Positions 31,717 to 43,864 of a stretch of DNA of 64,000 nucleotides are shown piece by piece; position 1 is the stretch's first letter; every line of letters begins with the position of its first letter. The notes beneath the pieces were generated by a model, which did not search any database, had not been told where the DNA came from, and worked only from the letters and a program-made list of their open reading frames with translations. The DNA comes from Ampullaceana balthica (lineage: Eukaryota; Mollusca; Gastropoda; Lymnaeidae): the NCBI GenBank assembly GCA_944989445.1, contig CALYLW010000328.1:370501-434500 (forward strand), read 5' to 3'. The position numbers and the translations under genes are program-made.

Positions 31717-33094
31717 GGCTACGTTTATAGAGGCGGCGGGTTTCGGGAAATCCCACGCGCGAGTCGACCCGCGCGAGGAATGTTTCTATTTTTGCTTTGC
31801 AGGTGTTCATAGAGGACGCGGGTGTCTCGAGGCGACAAATTAACGGACGGGCGCGGGTAATTACCAGAACTAGTTGCTAGTTCTTGTTCCGCGTTGCCGC
31901 GCGGGACTGTGAATTCAAACAGATGGGCTTTGAATGTTTCTTCGGACTGTTAAATGTTCCATTATTCACCAACCACGACTTCGATTATTTCCATTCACAA
32001 TATTAATTCCAGCATCTTGAATAAGTCGTTTAGCTTTTGAGATATCATTTTTGCTTCCAGATAATACAATAGAATTTCGACCAGATGAGTCACTGTCAGT
32101 AGAAAGCTTTATCTGAAAATCATTGTTTTTATCTATGTCTTTCATTCTGCTTAATACACAACCAATTGTTGTTCCTGCTTCAGATGATTTCACACGAATG
32201 GTTTCAGACTCACTAGTACCATCTTTGTCTCTGCTATTATGGTCTTCATTCCTTTTATCATATATGTGATTGTCAATAGTGGCTACAGTGTCAATAGTTT
32301 CTATTTGTGCTCGATTCAACTTTATTATTTTTCTATCATTCATGTCTTGGTTTTCATTCTTTCTCCATGGCTGATCCAAAATTTCTTATTCTGGAATCAA
32401 AACTAAATCTGCCTCTCCATGATCTTCTGCTTTGATTATAATCTATATATGGAATTGTGATTATATCTGTCTCTCCATGATTGTCTACTTTCATCATAAT
32501 CTCTATGTCTGGAATTATGATTATATTTTTCTCTCCATGCTTGTCTACCTTTGTTTTCAAAGTGATATTGTCTTGATCTTTCTTCTGTTTTCTTTCTTAT
32601 AGGGCTGCCATTAGGTGACACCCTATTTGGTTGTCCTTTATTGTGGTAACACTGCTTTACCATATGTCCTGGCTTGTTACAGTACCAGCAAATAGTTTGT
32701 CTGTTGCCTTGGTTTGGCAAACTCTGGTTTCTCATACCTTGCCTTTTTTCTTGACTTTTAATTTGTATTGCTGCAAAAATATCTTATCTTTTGTCCATTT
32801 CCAAAAATTGCAATTATCAAACTCTTCACACCATGAATGGATACGACTTAAGTTCCTTTATTTATAATTCACACTGACACACTTGTTAATAGTCCATAGC
32901 TTTTTTTAGTTCAAGGTTATGTTTACAAATATTTCCTGGAATCAACCACACCTGTGAGCTTGGTGACGTAGTTCACTGCGTGTCGTCTGGCTTTTTCCCG
33001 CTTTTACTATAAGCACCAACCGCGCGAGTGATTAGGCGCGGTTTTCTGGTTACTCGCGGCAACCCGCCTACCCGCCGAATCTATAAACGTAGCC
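31717..33094. mobile_element. PIF/Harbinger-like DNA element, 1378 bp, with cargo
   Basis: The left terminus ggctacgtttatagaggcgg and the right terminus ccgccgaatctataaacgta followed by gcc form inverted repeats of about 24 bp with two mismatches. The flanks are TTA on both sides (31714-31716 and 33095-33097), the usual 3-bp target of PIF/Harbinger elements. GC-rich cgcgcg-containing sub-terminal regions follow at both ends. Neither a DDE transposase nor a Myb-like protein is visible. The interior instead holds a zinc-knuckle/KH-like coding remnant on the minus strand. Confidence 0.72.
31966..32745 (-). pseudogene. Zinc-knuckle plus KH-like coding remnant inside the Harbinger-like element
   Basis: Read on the minus strand: CWYCNKPGHMVKQC (a CCHC zinc knuckle, C-x2-C-x4-H-x4-C); then three to four repeats of about 21 residues built on R-x-W-R (RQAWREKYNH, RQSWRDRYNH, RRSWRGRF, DQPWRKNEN); then IRVKSSEAGTTIGCVLSRMK and a KH-like ending, IVLSGSKNDISKAKRLIQDA. 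Frame changes near 32440 and 32385 split it into three frames. The GxxG loop of a KH fold reads GCVL here, so RNA binding may be lost. Zinc knuckle plus KH suggests an RNA-binding protein origin. It could be a captured host transcript or an original transposon gene; I cannot tell which. Confidence 0.6.
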
Positions 33095-33097
33095 TTA

Positions 33098-33562
33098 CGC
33101 TTGGGACATCAACAACTCATTTATCATAATTGTCATTTTAAACTCGAATGTTATCTCTGAAAAATAAATTCAATATTTTAAATGTTACTTTAAATAGGAG
33201 TTCTGTGAAAGAATCTTGATAGCACGTTGTTGAAATATGTCAGTTTCGGGGATTTAAAGTACAAAAGTACGTGTTAGATCCTAAATTTATAGCAGTCTTG
33301 GAAAAGAAAAGTATTTGACTCCACAGGATTGAACGTGTTCTAAGGGACATTTAAATAACAAACAAGTTATTCTACCCAGTACAATACTGCAGAGCTGATG
33401 CACAATGGAATGGAGGGGGGGTGGGGGTCAATAGTTTTGGGAGACCTGAATGGATCGTTTCAATTGAGAGAGAAGTAGTGCAAGTCGCTGGATACTTGCG
33501 GTATCAAAATAAACCGTGGAGCGTATGCTAAGTAACAAGACTGACAGCCCCGCTAGAGAGGA
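33098..33562. other. Unique spacer
   Basis: No gene or repeat recognised; a G-run (ggaggggg then ggtggggg) lies near 33412-33428. Confidence 0.4.
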
Positions 33563-34725
33563 TACAGCACCAGGACAGCCAGCTGTCTTATTTCATAGAA
33601 TTCTTGGGACGTCTGTATGGCACTAGACAACACAGTACCAGGACAGCAAGTTGTCTTAATTCATACAGTACCAGGACAGCAAGTTGTCTTAATTCATACA
33701 GTACCAGGACAGCAAGTTGTCTTAATTCATACAGTACCAGGACAGCAAGTTGTCTTAATTCATACAGTACCAGGACAGCAAGTTGTCTTAATTCATACAG
33801 TACCAGGACAGCAAGTTGTCTTAATTCATACAGTACCAGGACAGCAAGTTGTCTTAATTCACACAGTACCAGGACAGCAAGTTGTCTTAATTCACACAGT
33901 ACCAGGACAGCAAGTTGTCTTAATTCATACAGTACCAGGACAGCAAGTTGTCTTAATTCACACAGTACCAGGACAGCAAGTTGTCTTAATTCACACAGTA
34001 CCAGGACAGCAAGTTGTCTTAATTCATACAGTACCAGGACAGCAAGTTGTCTTAATTCACACAGTACCAGGACAGCAAGTTGTCTTAATTCATACAGTAC
34101 CAGGACAGCAAGTTGTCTTAATTCCTACAGTACCAGGACATCAAGTTGTCTTAATTCATACAGTACCAGGACAGCAAGTTGTCTTAATTCATACAGTACC
34201 AGGACAGCAAGTTGTCTTAATTCATACAGTACCAGGACAGCAAGTTGTCTTAATTCATACAGTACCAGGACAGCAAGTTGTCTTAATTCATACAGTACCA
34301 GGACAGCAAGTTGTCTTAATTCACACAGTACCAGGACAGCAAGTTGTCTTAATTCATACAGTATCAGGACAGCAAGTTGTCTTAATTCACACAGTACCAG
34401 GAAAGCAAGTTGTCTTAATTCACACAGTACCAGGACAGCAAGTTGTCTTAATTCATACAGTACCAGGACAGCAAGTTGTCTTAATTCATACAGTACCAGG
34501 ACAGCAAGTTGTCTTAATTCATACAGTACCAGGACAGCAAGTTGTCTTAATTCATACAGTACCAGGACAGCAAGTTGTCTTAATTCATACAGTACCAGGA
34601 CAGCAAGTTGTCTTAATTCATACAGTACCAGGACAGCAAGTTGTCTTAATTCATACAGTACCAGGACAGTCAGCTGTCTTAATTCCTAGAATTCTTGTGA
34701 CGTCTGTATGGCATAAGGCAACACA
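33563..34725 (+). repeat. 33-bp minisatellite, about 32 copies, inside a longer direct repeat
   Basis: The unit contains cagtaccaggacagcaagtt and gtcttaattcata. At both edges the unit continues into the same unique-looking sequence: ccagctgtcttatttcatag then gaattcttgggacgtctgta (left, 33580-33620) and cagctgtcttaattcctaga then attcttgtgacgtctgtatg (right, 34670-34712). The array thus grew inside one of two tandem copies of a longer unit of about 75 bp. Two plus-strand frames of over 360 codons are open solely because the unit is 33 bp. Confidence 0.95.
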
Positions 34726-35610
34726 TGTCGAGTCAGGGCAGTGGAACAAAAACATGGCAAACCGTCTGTGTTTGAGACGGCTTTTTACGACCGTTAAAAA
34801 CACAAATCGCTTTTTGTGTGTCGATATATTTTAACACAGATGGGCGCGTTTTGTTTCTCTCCGTGTTTCACCCATACAGCTCCCCTCTACTACATTTTTT
34901 TATTGCAGAAATGAAATTTAAAAAAAAGAAAAGACGGTAAACAGGAAATATAATTTTAATCAAAGCAATTACGACGCACAAAAGTAAAAACACAACAACA
35001 ACACAGCAACAACAACACTACAACAACAACGTCGACAACACAGCAACAACAACACTACAACAACAACAACAAAACTACAACATTACGACAACACAGCAAC
35101 AACAAAAACCAACGAAAAACCGAACCATTTAATCAAATATTTGAAACGAACACAAGGTATTATCATGACTGGTCCATTACTAAATGACATTAACCAAACC
35201 ATGACTCTTATAACACAATTGTTACTGGAAATAGAGAGAACGGGAACAAATCCTTCACTCGAAGTCCTCGCCAACATTCAGAGAGACAATTGTAACCAAG
35301 TTCAGTGCAAGAAATCTTGGTTTTATTTTTTTTTAAATAAAACAAAAGTTTTATACAATGGAGGTATCAAATTATTATTTTAATGTGGAATGGGAGATTT
35401 GATTTTAAGACTATTTGAAGTTTAGATTAAAAATGCAGCGAAAAGTGTACATAACTTTTTAATCCATGGCTTAATCTAGGTCCTAGGATAACATATATTC
35501 ATGTACCACCAACGTAGCCAGTATGAAAGTGGATAACACGACGGTCAACGCAAATCTGAGGTCAAAGAACGGAGCCTAGAGGATTAATTACACGTGCAAC
35601 AACATCGCAC
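34726..35610. other. Spacer with an AAC microsatellite
   Basis: Positions 34986-35110 are an AAC/ACAACA tract broken by gtcgac and similar. The rest shows no gene. The 80-codon plus frame at 35141-35383 has no recognisable feature. Confidence 0.5.
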
Positions 35611-35995
35611 CGTAGTCAGTCAGTCAGGTTGTATATACGGGCTGATAGCCGTAGTCAGGTTGTATATACGGGCTGATAGCCGTAGTCAGGTTGTATATAC
35701 GGGCTGATAGCCGTAGTCAGGTTGTATATACGGGCTGATAGCCGTAGTCAGGTTGTATATATACGGGCTGATAGCCGTAGTCAGGTTGTATATATACGGG
35801 CTGATAGCCGTAGTCAGGTTGTATATACGGGCTGATAGCCGTAGTCAGGTTGTATATACGGGCTGATAGCCGTAGTCAGGTTGTATATACGGGCTGATAG
35901 CCGTAGTCAGGTTGTATATACGGGCTGATAGCCGTAGTCAGGTTGTATATACGGGCTGATAGCCGTAGTCAGGTTGTATATACGGGCTGATAGCC
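35611..35995 (+). repeat. 31-bp minisatellite, about 12 copies
   Basis: The unit is gtagtcaggttgtatatacg plus ggctgatagcc. Two copies carry an extra TA (near 35757 and 35790). It stops within about 25 bp of the 5-prime truncation junction of a LINE fragment. Confidence 0.94.
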
Positions 35996-36017
35996 ACCAT
36001 TCATATTCGGTCATCAA

Positions 36018-36298
36018 CTTTAAACAAATTATTGCTTTTTTCTTCAATATCAGCGTTAGTGATATTAACACCTTTCTTATTCCGTATGCAAGAACAAACA
36101 CATACAAGTTTTCCTTCTTCCCGTCCGGAATTCGGGCGTGGAATGGGTTGCCTGAAGAATCCAGGAAAACCAACACTTTATCAACATTTAAATCTCTAAT
36201 AAAAATGCAGGACTAAACACAAACCATAGATAAGCGTAGGACGCAATAATCTTCTGTATAGAAGGAGCGTCTGTAAACAGATAAGATAAGATAAGATA
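36018..36298 (+). mobile_element. LINE 3-prime fragment with GATAA tail, copy 1
   Basis: The frame ending at 36216 reads YARTNTYKFSFFPSGIRAWN, then GLPEE and TLSTFKSLIKMQD before the stop, the R-x-N-x-Y-x-x-SFFP...WN-x-LP pattern of CR1/Jockey-group ORF2 C-termini. The untranslated end has gataagcgtaggacgcaata and a tail of four GATAA repeats (36278-36298). The family recurs at 44571-44657 and 50092-50921. Confidence 0.75.
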
Positions 36299-36925
36299 GT
36301 GTCTGATATACATCTCTCAGTGGTGTAGCGTGACATTGGAATTTGTGTTATCAGTCGTCGAAATTATTTGGATCTAAAATGGAAATTATTTGGATCTAAA
36401 ATCTAAATTATTTCATTGATAATCTTCTTATCAAAGTCAACTGTTAAAATTGTGCAACTTTAAAATAACGAGTTGTTAACTTGAGTGGGAGCGACAGTAA
36501 ATTTCCATACTTCGAAGTACAGATTGTTACAGTAACTAGAACTTTAACAGTTAATATCACCAAACATCAAAAGCCAATCGCTCTCTTCAACTTTTTAATT
36601 GTAAATAATGTAAAAAATTATTTTCAACCCTTTGCTTCAATTAACATTTTTTTCTCCATTTTAAAAAAATACTATATAAGTATACATTTCAAACGAAAAG
36701 TTTTAAGTTCGTAAATTGTTCGCGAGCCGCAATGTAAACACAGAAGGGCCACATGCGGATCGCGAGCCGCGGTTTTCCCCATCGTTGTTCTAAAAGCTAC
36801 AAACCAACTTTAAAATAAATTTAAAAAACAAAAACGAAAACTGCTTTAGTTTTCCAGATCTTATTAAAGCCAAAAACAAAAATAAATACCGGACGTTGTA
36901 AGCGGACAGTTAAGATAAATAAGTA
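36299..36925. other. AT-rich spacer
   Basis: No gene seen. The sequence gaaattatttggatctaaaa is duplicated in tandem at 36359-36403. Confidence 0.4.
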
Positions 36926-37290
36926 GGATTAGTATTTTATAAAAGGGTTGTAGGTCCACTTTTTTTGGTCAAAAGCCCAAGTAACTTGTCCTTGTTAGAT
37001 AAATACGAAATATTAAACTTCCTGAAATGTACACAACGTATTTTATTATTAACAATCCTCAAATCCTCTTTTTACATCGTTCCATTTTCCAAAATTAAAA
37101 TATGAGCTCAAATAATGACTTTATATATCTTTTTACGGCGAGAAATTTTAGAAAGCAGCGCACCAAATCACTGCACCAAAAAATAACTATTTGAGTCAAT
37201 CAGCACTGCTTACAACACAAAATTTTAAAAAAGCAGAGTGATGTCCCTTAGCGTTAGGCATCATACATAATTGAGCGTAAATATATATAT
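36926..37290 (-). repeat. Dispersed repeat family A, minus copy
   Basis: Reverse complement of 4455-4830: agcccaagtaacttgtcctt, gcgcaccaaatcactgcacc, aaaaaataactatttgagtc, cagcactgcttacaacacaa and gcagagtgatgtccctta. The two copies differ by about one base in eight to ten. Confidence 0.7.
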
Positions 37291-37356
37291 GATATATTTA
37301 CTTGGAAATACAATGTAAAACAATTTTTGGCAAGGGGAATGTGATCGATCTCATTT

Positions 37357-39423
37357 AACCCAAACCTGACTCTATAATTAGATACAACAATAGATCCTAG
37401 TCGACCCAAACCTGACTCTATAATTAGATCTAACAATAGATCCTAGTCGACCCAAACCTGACTCTATAATTAGATCTAGCAATAGATCCTAGTCGACCTA
37501 AACCTGACTCTATAATTAGATCTAGCAATAGATCCTAGTCGACCCAAACCTGACTCTATAATTAGATCTAGCAATAGATCCTAGTCGACCCAAAACTGAC
37601 TCTATAATTAGATCTAGCAATAGATCCTAGTCGACCCAAACCTGACTCTATAACTAGATACAACAATAGATCCTAGTCGACCCAAACCTGACTATAATTA
37701 GATCTAGCAATAGATCCTAGTCGACCCAAACCTGAATATAGTTAGATCTAGCAATAGATCCTAGTCGACCCAAACCTGACTCTATAATTAGATACAACAA
37801 TAGATCCTAGTCGACCCAAACCTGACTATAATTAGATCTAGCAATAGATCCTAGTCGACCCAAACCTGACTCTATAATTAGATACAACAATAGATCCTAG
37901 TCGACCCAAACCTGACTCTATAATTAGATCTAGCAATAGATCCTAGTCGACCCAAACCTGACTCTATAATTAGATACAACAATAGATCCTAGTCGACCCA
38001 AACCTGACTCTATAATTAGATCCATCAATAGATCCTAGTCGACCCAAACCTGACTCTATAATAAGATCCAGCAATAGATCCTAGTCGACCCAAACCTGAC
38101 TTATAGTTAGATCTAGCAATAGATCCTAGTCGACCCAAACCTGACTCTATAATAAGATCCAGCAATAGATCCTAGTCGACCCAAACCTGAATATAGTTAG
38201 ATCTAGCAATAGATCCTAGTCGAACCAAACCTGACTGTATAATTAGATACAACAATAGATCCTAGTCGACCCAAACCTGACTATAATTAGATCTTGCAAT
38301 AGATCCTAGTCGACCCAAACCTGACTCTATAATTAGATACAACAATAGATCCTAGTCGACCCAAACCTGACTATAATTAGATCTAGCAATAGATCCTAGT
38401 CGACCCAAACCTGACTCTATAATAAGATCCAGCAATAGATCCTAGTCGACCCAAACCTGAATATAGTTAGATCTAGCAATAGATCCTAGTCGAACCCAAA
38501 CCTGACTCTATAATTAGATCCAGCAATAGATCCTAGTCGACCCAAACCTGACTCTATAATTAGATCGAGCAATAGATCCTAGTCGACCCAAACCTGACTC
38601 TATAATTAGATCCAGCAATAGATCCTAGTCGACCCAAATCCAGCAATAGATCCTAGTCGACCCAAACCTGACTATAGTTAGATCTAGCAATAGATCCTAG
38701 TCGACCCAAACCTGACTCTATAATTAGATCCAGCAATAGATCCTAGTCGACCCAAACCTGACTCTATAATTAGATCCAGCAATAGATCCTAGTCAACCCA
38801 AACCTGACTATAGTTAGATCTAGCAATAGATCCTAGTCGACCCAAACCTGACTCTATAATTAGATCCAGCAATAGATCCTAGTCAACCCAAACCTGACTA
38901 TAGTTAGATCTAGCAATAGATCCTAGTCGACCCAAACCTGACTCTATAATTAGATCCAGCAATAGATCCTAGTCAACCCAAACCTGACTATAGTTAGATC
39001 TAGCAATAGATCCTAGTCGACCCAAACCTGACTCTATAATTAGATCCAGCAATAGATCCTAGTCGACCCAAACCTGACTCTATAATTAGATCCAGCAATA
39101 GATCCTAGTCAACCCAAACCTGACTATAGTTAGATCTAGCAACAGATCCTAGTCGACCCAAACCTGACTCTATAATTAGATCCAGCAATAGATCCTAGTC
39201 AACCCAAACCTGACTATAGTTAGATCTAGCAATAGATCCTAGTCGACCCACACCTGACTCTATAATTAGATCCAGCAATAGATCCTAGTCGACCCAAACC
39301 TGACTCTATAATTAGATCCAGCAATAGATCCTAGTCGACCCAAACCTGACTCTATAATTAGATCCAGCAATAGATCCTAGTCAACCCAAACCTGACTATA
39401 GTTAGATCTAGCAATAGATCCTA
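37357..39423 (+). repeat. 46-bp minisatellite, about 45 copies, with higher-order structure
   Basis: The unit contains gatcctagtcgacccaaacc and tgactctataattagatc. Three main unit types occur: ...gatctagcaata, ...gatacaacaata and ...gatccagcaata, plus a 44-bp type with tgactatagttag. From about 38640 to 39420 the 44- and 46-bp types alternate, giving a higher-order period of about 90 bp. Units of the first type contain the self-complementary GATCTAGCAATAGATC. Confidence 0.95.
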
Positions 39424-39565
39424 ACTTTAGTTGTAACTTTAGATGTAACTTTAGTTACATTTGTTTTACATTTATGGCCATTCCGAGTTCACAACACCCG
39501 CACGCCACCTCCGAACTCAGTCATTCAAGTCGCATGCTCAAACAGTTGAATCAAAATGCTGATGA

Positions 39566-40018
39566 CCAAATTTCTTGATACCTGATGAGAAATCACTTGA
39601 TACATGATGCCAAATCACTTGATACATGATGCCAAATCACTTGATACCTGATGCCAAATCACTTGATACCTGATGCTAAATCACTTGATACATGATGCCA
39701 AATCACTTGATACCTGATGCCAAATCACTTGATACATGATTCCAAATCACTTGATACCTGATGCCAAATCACTTGATACCTGATGAGAAATCACTTGATA
39801 CCTGATGCCAAATCATTTGATACCTGATGAGAAATCACTTGATACATGATGCCAAATCACTTGATACATGATGCCAAATCACTTGATACCTGATGAGAAA
39901 TCACTTGATACATGATGCCAAATCACTTGATACCTGATGAGAAATCACTTGATACCTGATGCCAAATCACTAGATACCTGATGCCAAATCACGTGATACC
40001 TGATGAGAAATCACTTGT
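39566..40018 (+). repeat. 22-bp minisatellite, about 20 copies
   Basis: The unit is aaatcacttgatacctgatg plus cc, with cc/ag and ctg/atg variants spread through the array. No coding frame. Confidence 0.93.
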
Positions 40019-40633
40019 TGGTGATGACATATGGTGCGTTACGCCGACACATAATTTGCTGATACATGTTTAGCATCACAGCGCCTAAAGTTAACGAGAC
40101 ATCTAAAAGACTTTAGTAATTAATTCACTGAGTCCGAAATATTTCATGTTTCCAATGCGCGATTGCTGAGTTCAACTAACTTTCTAAATAAACTGGTATG
40201 AAAGCGACGTGCAGCAGTGGTAGACGGGCCTCGTGTAATTTGAAGGCTGTAAGAAGTCGAGCTAGCGATAGAAGTGAACACATCGTCACAGTAAGCGACA
40301 CATAGAAAGAAAAACGCGAAGTCTTTGAAATATGGCAAGGAAATATTCGGGGTGATGGGTGGGGAACACGAACAGCCCAGTATGTCATTAATTTCTGGGT
40401 GACGTGGCGGTTTGCTCTGACCTTATTCCCCCCCCCCATTCGGCACCACGGTGTAACGCCTCTAACAAGTTTCAAAGCCCAAGTTTACAAGCTAGAACTC
40501 AGTGGCCAAACATTAGGCATTGGTCTAAAGAGATGCCCCCTCAACAGGTGTCAGTGCTTACCTCAGTGTACCATCAGTTAACCTCGGTCAACATGACTCG
40601 GCCGTGACACGAGGTCTTTAAAGCAACGACTAA
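40019..40633. other. Unique spacer
   Basis: Overlapping open frames of 60-100 codons on both strands at 40144-40607 have no motifs. No gene supported. Confidence 0.4.
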
Positions 40634-41193
40634 CATGTAATAGAAGCACATAGAGACTAAACTCCCCATGTAATAGAAGCACATAGAGACTAAACTCCCC
40701 ATGTAATAGAAGCACATAGAGACTAAACTCCCCATGTAATAGAAGCACATAGAGACTAAACTCCCCATGTAATAGAAGAACATAGAGACTAAACTCCCCA
40801 TGTAATAGAAGCACATAGAGACTAAACTCCCCATGTAATAGAAGCACATAGAGACTAAACTCCCCATGTAATAGAAGCACATAGAGACTAAACTCCCCAT
40901 GTAATAGAAGAACATAGAGACTAAACTCCCCATGTAATAGAAGCACATAGAGACTAAACTCCCCATGTAATAGAAGCACATAAAGACTAAACTCCCCATG
41001 TAATAGAAGAACATAGAGACTAAACTCCCCATGTAATAGAAGCACATAGAGACTAAACTCCCCATGTAATAGAAGCACATAAAGACTAAACTCCCCATGT
41101 AATAGAAGCACATAAAGACTAAACTCCCCATGTAATAGAAGCACATAGAGACTACACTCCCCATGTAATAGAAGCACATAGAGACTAAACTCC
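40634..41193 (+). repeat. 33-bp minisatellite, about 17 copies
   Basis: The unit contains catgtaatagaagcacatag and agactaaactccc. Only single-base variants (aagaac, ataaag) occur. Two minus frames of about 200 codons encode 11-residue hydrophobic repeats; they have no support as proteins. Confidence 0.95.
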
Positions 41194-42534
41194 TAACTCT
41201 AACCCCGTCAACGAAAAGACATCAATTCTAGGTAGATCAAGTTTAACTGAAGCGTGTGGTCGCATAATTTAACGGTTTTATAAACTGTTTCCAGACATAA
41301 CGTGCGGAAACTTCAGCAACTACGTCACCGATAACATGATGACAAACAGATCTGTTCTAAACAATTTACTAACCGCGTTAGTTCATTGAGTTTCGTGACG
41401 TGTATTTTGAGGACCTCTAGTCTAGACAACCTTCAGTGTGTGGGCGGCCAGACAACCCAGTCAGGGGACTTTGAACAGATTCAGTAGCTGGGGGTGGGGG
41501 GAGGGGAGGGGTGCAGAGAAAACGCGGAGTCCCGCAGTGTGAATGCGGAGCCCCGCCGTGTGAATGCGGAGCCCTGTCGTGTGGATGTGAAGTGGGGATG
41601 AGCGGCCCACTGACAACCCGGACGTATCGAGGTGCTCAGTGTTTGCTTGTGTGGGTGGGCGGCTGTTTTCGCGTGTGGATGTGTTTGTGTACGGTACGGC
41701 GGCGTCTTTTTTCTGCTGCCATCAGCTGTTTGTACAGACTCCAGGTTACAAAGTTAGTGCTCCCCTCGTGTGGCACCGGAAGGAGAATCCACGTCGCGGA
41801 TGAGAACGTCAATTGTCACGTCACAACGGAATGTAATTCTGATTGGCTGAGAACGTCTCTATGGTAAGATATCTCTCTCTTATTTAATGTAGCGCGGTGA
41901 ATAGCAAGGGAATAAGTGAGTTTGTTAAGGTGTTTAACACCAGACGTGCGAGTCCAGAGCCTGGGATAAAAACAAGTTGTCAATTGTCAAATTGTGAGGA
42001 TACTTGGTGCCAACCGACTGAAATCTCTTCACCAGTGACACGTAATTGTAATACTTTTTAGAAAATTTTTGAACAAAGCCTCGTGATTTTAAACGAAACA
42101 ATTTAATTTTAATTTTTATTTTACAAAAGTGTGCAGTGTGCAGAATTATCTTTAACTTTTCTAAACCAAGCATGCACTAAACTAGACTTTGGTCAAAGTT
42201 TTGGTGTAACCGCTGTATTACTTGTTAACCGCGTGCGTGAGAGTAGAACGAAATAGAAACATTTTGTTTCTCCAATGTGCATTGTGCGACACTATTTTGA
42301 CAGTCTTCATCAACAGCTTGGTTTACAGGTATATATTTGTAACGTTGTGAGAATGCCCAAACACTTACTTTAAAAATTACGCCAACATTCCACCCAGAAA
42401 CTAGGGCGAGATCGAGAACTTTTACAGCTGTGGTGTGACGTCATGAAAGTCCCGAATGTGACGTTAAAACCACCGCTGTTGCGAACAGTGACCCGGTGTC
42501 CATCACCGTTAGACGTCCTAAATTTGAACTTCTC
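41194..42534. other. Long spacer with a GC-rich patch
   Basis: Positions 41460-41870 are GC-rich, with three copies of a roughly 21-bp tract around gcggagccccgccgtgtgaa. A 118-codon plus frame there is Cys-rich but shows no known fold. A promoter-proximal or exon role is possible, but nothing supports it. The rest is AT-rich and featureless. Confidence 0.4.
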
Positions 42535-43864
42535 AGACAGGCCGTAGTGGTAATACAGACCATAGTGGTAATACAGACCATAGTGGTAATACAGACCATA
42601 GTGGTAATACAGACCATAGTGGTAATACAGACCATAGTGGTAATACAGACCATAGTGGTAATACAGACCATAGTGGTAATACAGACCATGGACCATAGTG
42701 GTAATACAGACCATAGTGGTAATACAGACCATAGTGGTAATACTGACCATAGTGGTAATACAGACCATAGTGGTAATACAGACCATAGTGGTAATACAGG
42801 CCATAGTGGTAATACAGACCATAGTGGTAATACAGACCATAGTGGTAATACAGACCATAGTGGTAATACAGGCCATAGTGGTAATACAGACCATAGTGGT
42901 AATACAGACCATAGTGGTAATACAGATAATAGTGGTAATACAGACCATAGTGGTAATACAGACCATAGTGGTAATACAGACCATAGTGGTAATACAGACC
43001 ATAGTGGTAATACAGACCATAGTGGTAATACAGACCATAGTGGTAATACAGACCATAGTGGTAATACAGACCATAGTGGTAATACAGACCATAGTGGTAA
43101 TACAGACCATAGTGGTAATACAGGCCATAGTGGCAATACAGGCCGTAGTGGTAATACAGACCGTAGTGGTAATACAGACCGTAGTGGTAATACAGACCAT
43201 AGTGGTAATACAGACCATAGTGGTAATACAGACCATAGTGGTAATATAGACCAAAGTGGTAATACAGACCATAGTGGTAATACAGACCGTAGTGGTAATA
43301 CAGACCATAGTGGTAATACAGACCATAGTGGTAATACAGACCATAGTGGTAATACAGACAATAGTGGTAATACAGACCATAGTGGTAATACAGACCATAG
43401 TGGTAATACAGACCATAGTGGTAATACAGGCCATAGTGGTAATACAGGCCATAGTGGTAATACAGGCCGTAGTGGTAATACAGACCATAGTGGTAATACA
43501 GACCATAGTGGTAATACAGACCGTAGTGGTAATACAGACCGTAGTGGTAATACATACCATAGTGGTAATACAGACCATAGTGGTAATACAGACCATAGTG
43601 GTAATACAGACAATAGTGGTAATACAGACCATAGTGGTAATACAGACCATAGTGGTAATACAGACCATAGTGGTAATACAGGCCATAGTGGTAATACAGG
43701 CCATAGTGGTAATACAGGCCGTAGTGGTAATACAGACCATAGTGGTAATACAGACCATAGTGGTAATACAGACCGTAGTGGTAATACAGACCGTAGTGGT
43801 AATACATACCATAGTGGTAATACAGACCATAGTGGTAATACAGACCATAGTGGTAATACAGACC
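42535..43864 (+). repeat. 18-bp minisatellite, about 74 copies
   Basis: The unit is acagaccatagtggtaat. Variant units (aggcc, gaccgt, gacaat, tacc) follow the same order twice, giving a 252-bp higher-order repeat of 14 units (first ggcc of each block at 43429 and 43681). Five of six frames stay open across most of the array, so frames of over 450 codons appear on both strands. They are six-residue repeats and not evidence of a gene. Confidence 0.96.

Noticed and set aside
33604..34834. 361- and 405-codon plus-strand frames
   Set aside because: Two overlapping frames are open because the unit is 33 bp without stops in those frames; the non-repeat ends have no recognisable sequence.
41511..41867. 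Cys-rich 118-residue protein
   Set aside because: The cysteines come from a short 21-bp repeat, and the rest has no pattern; GC-richness alone is not enough.
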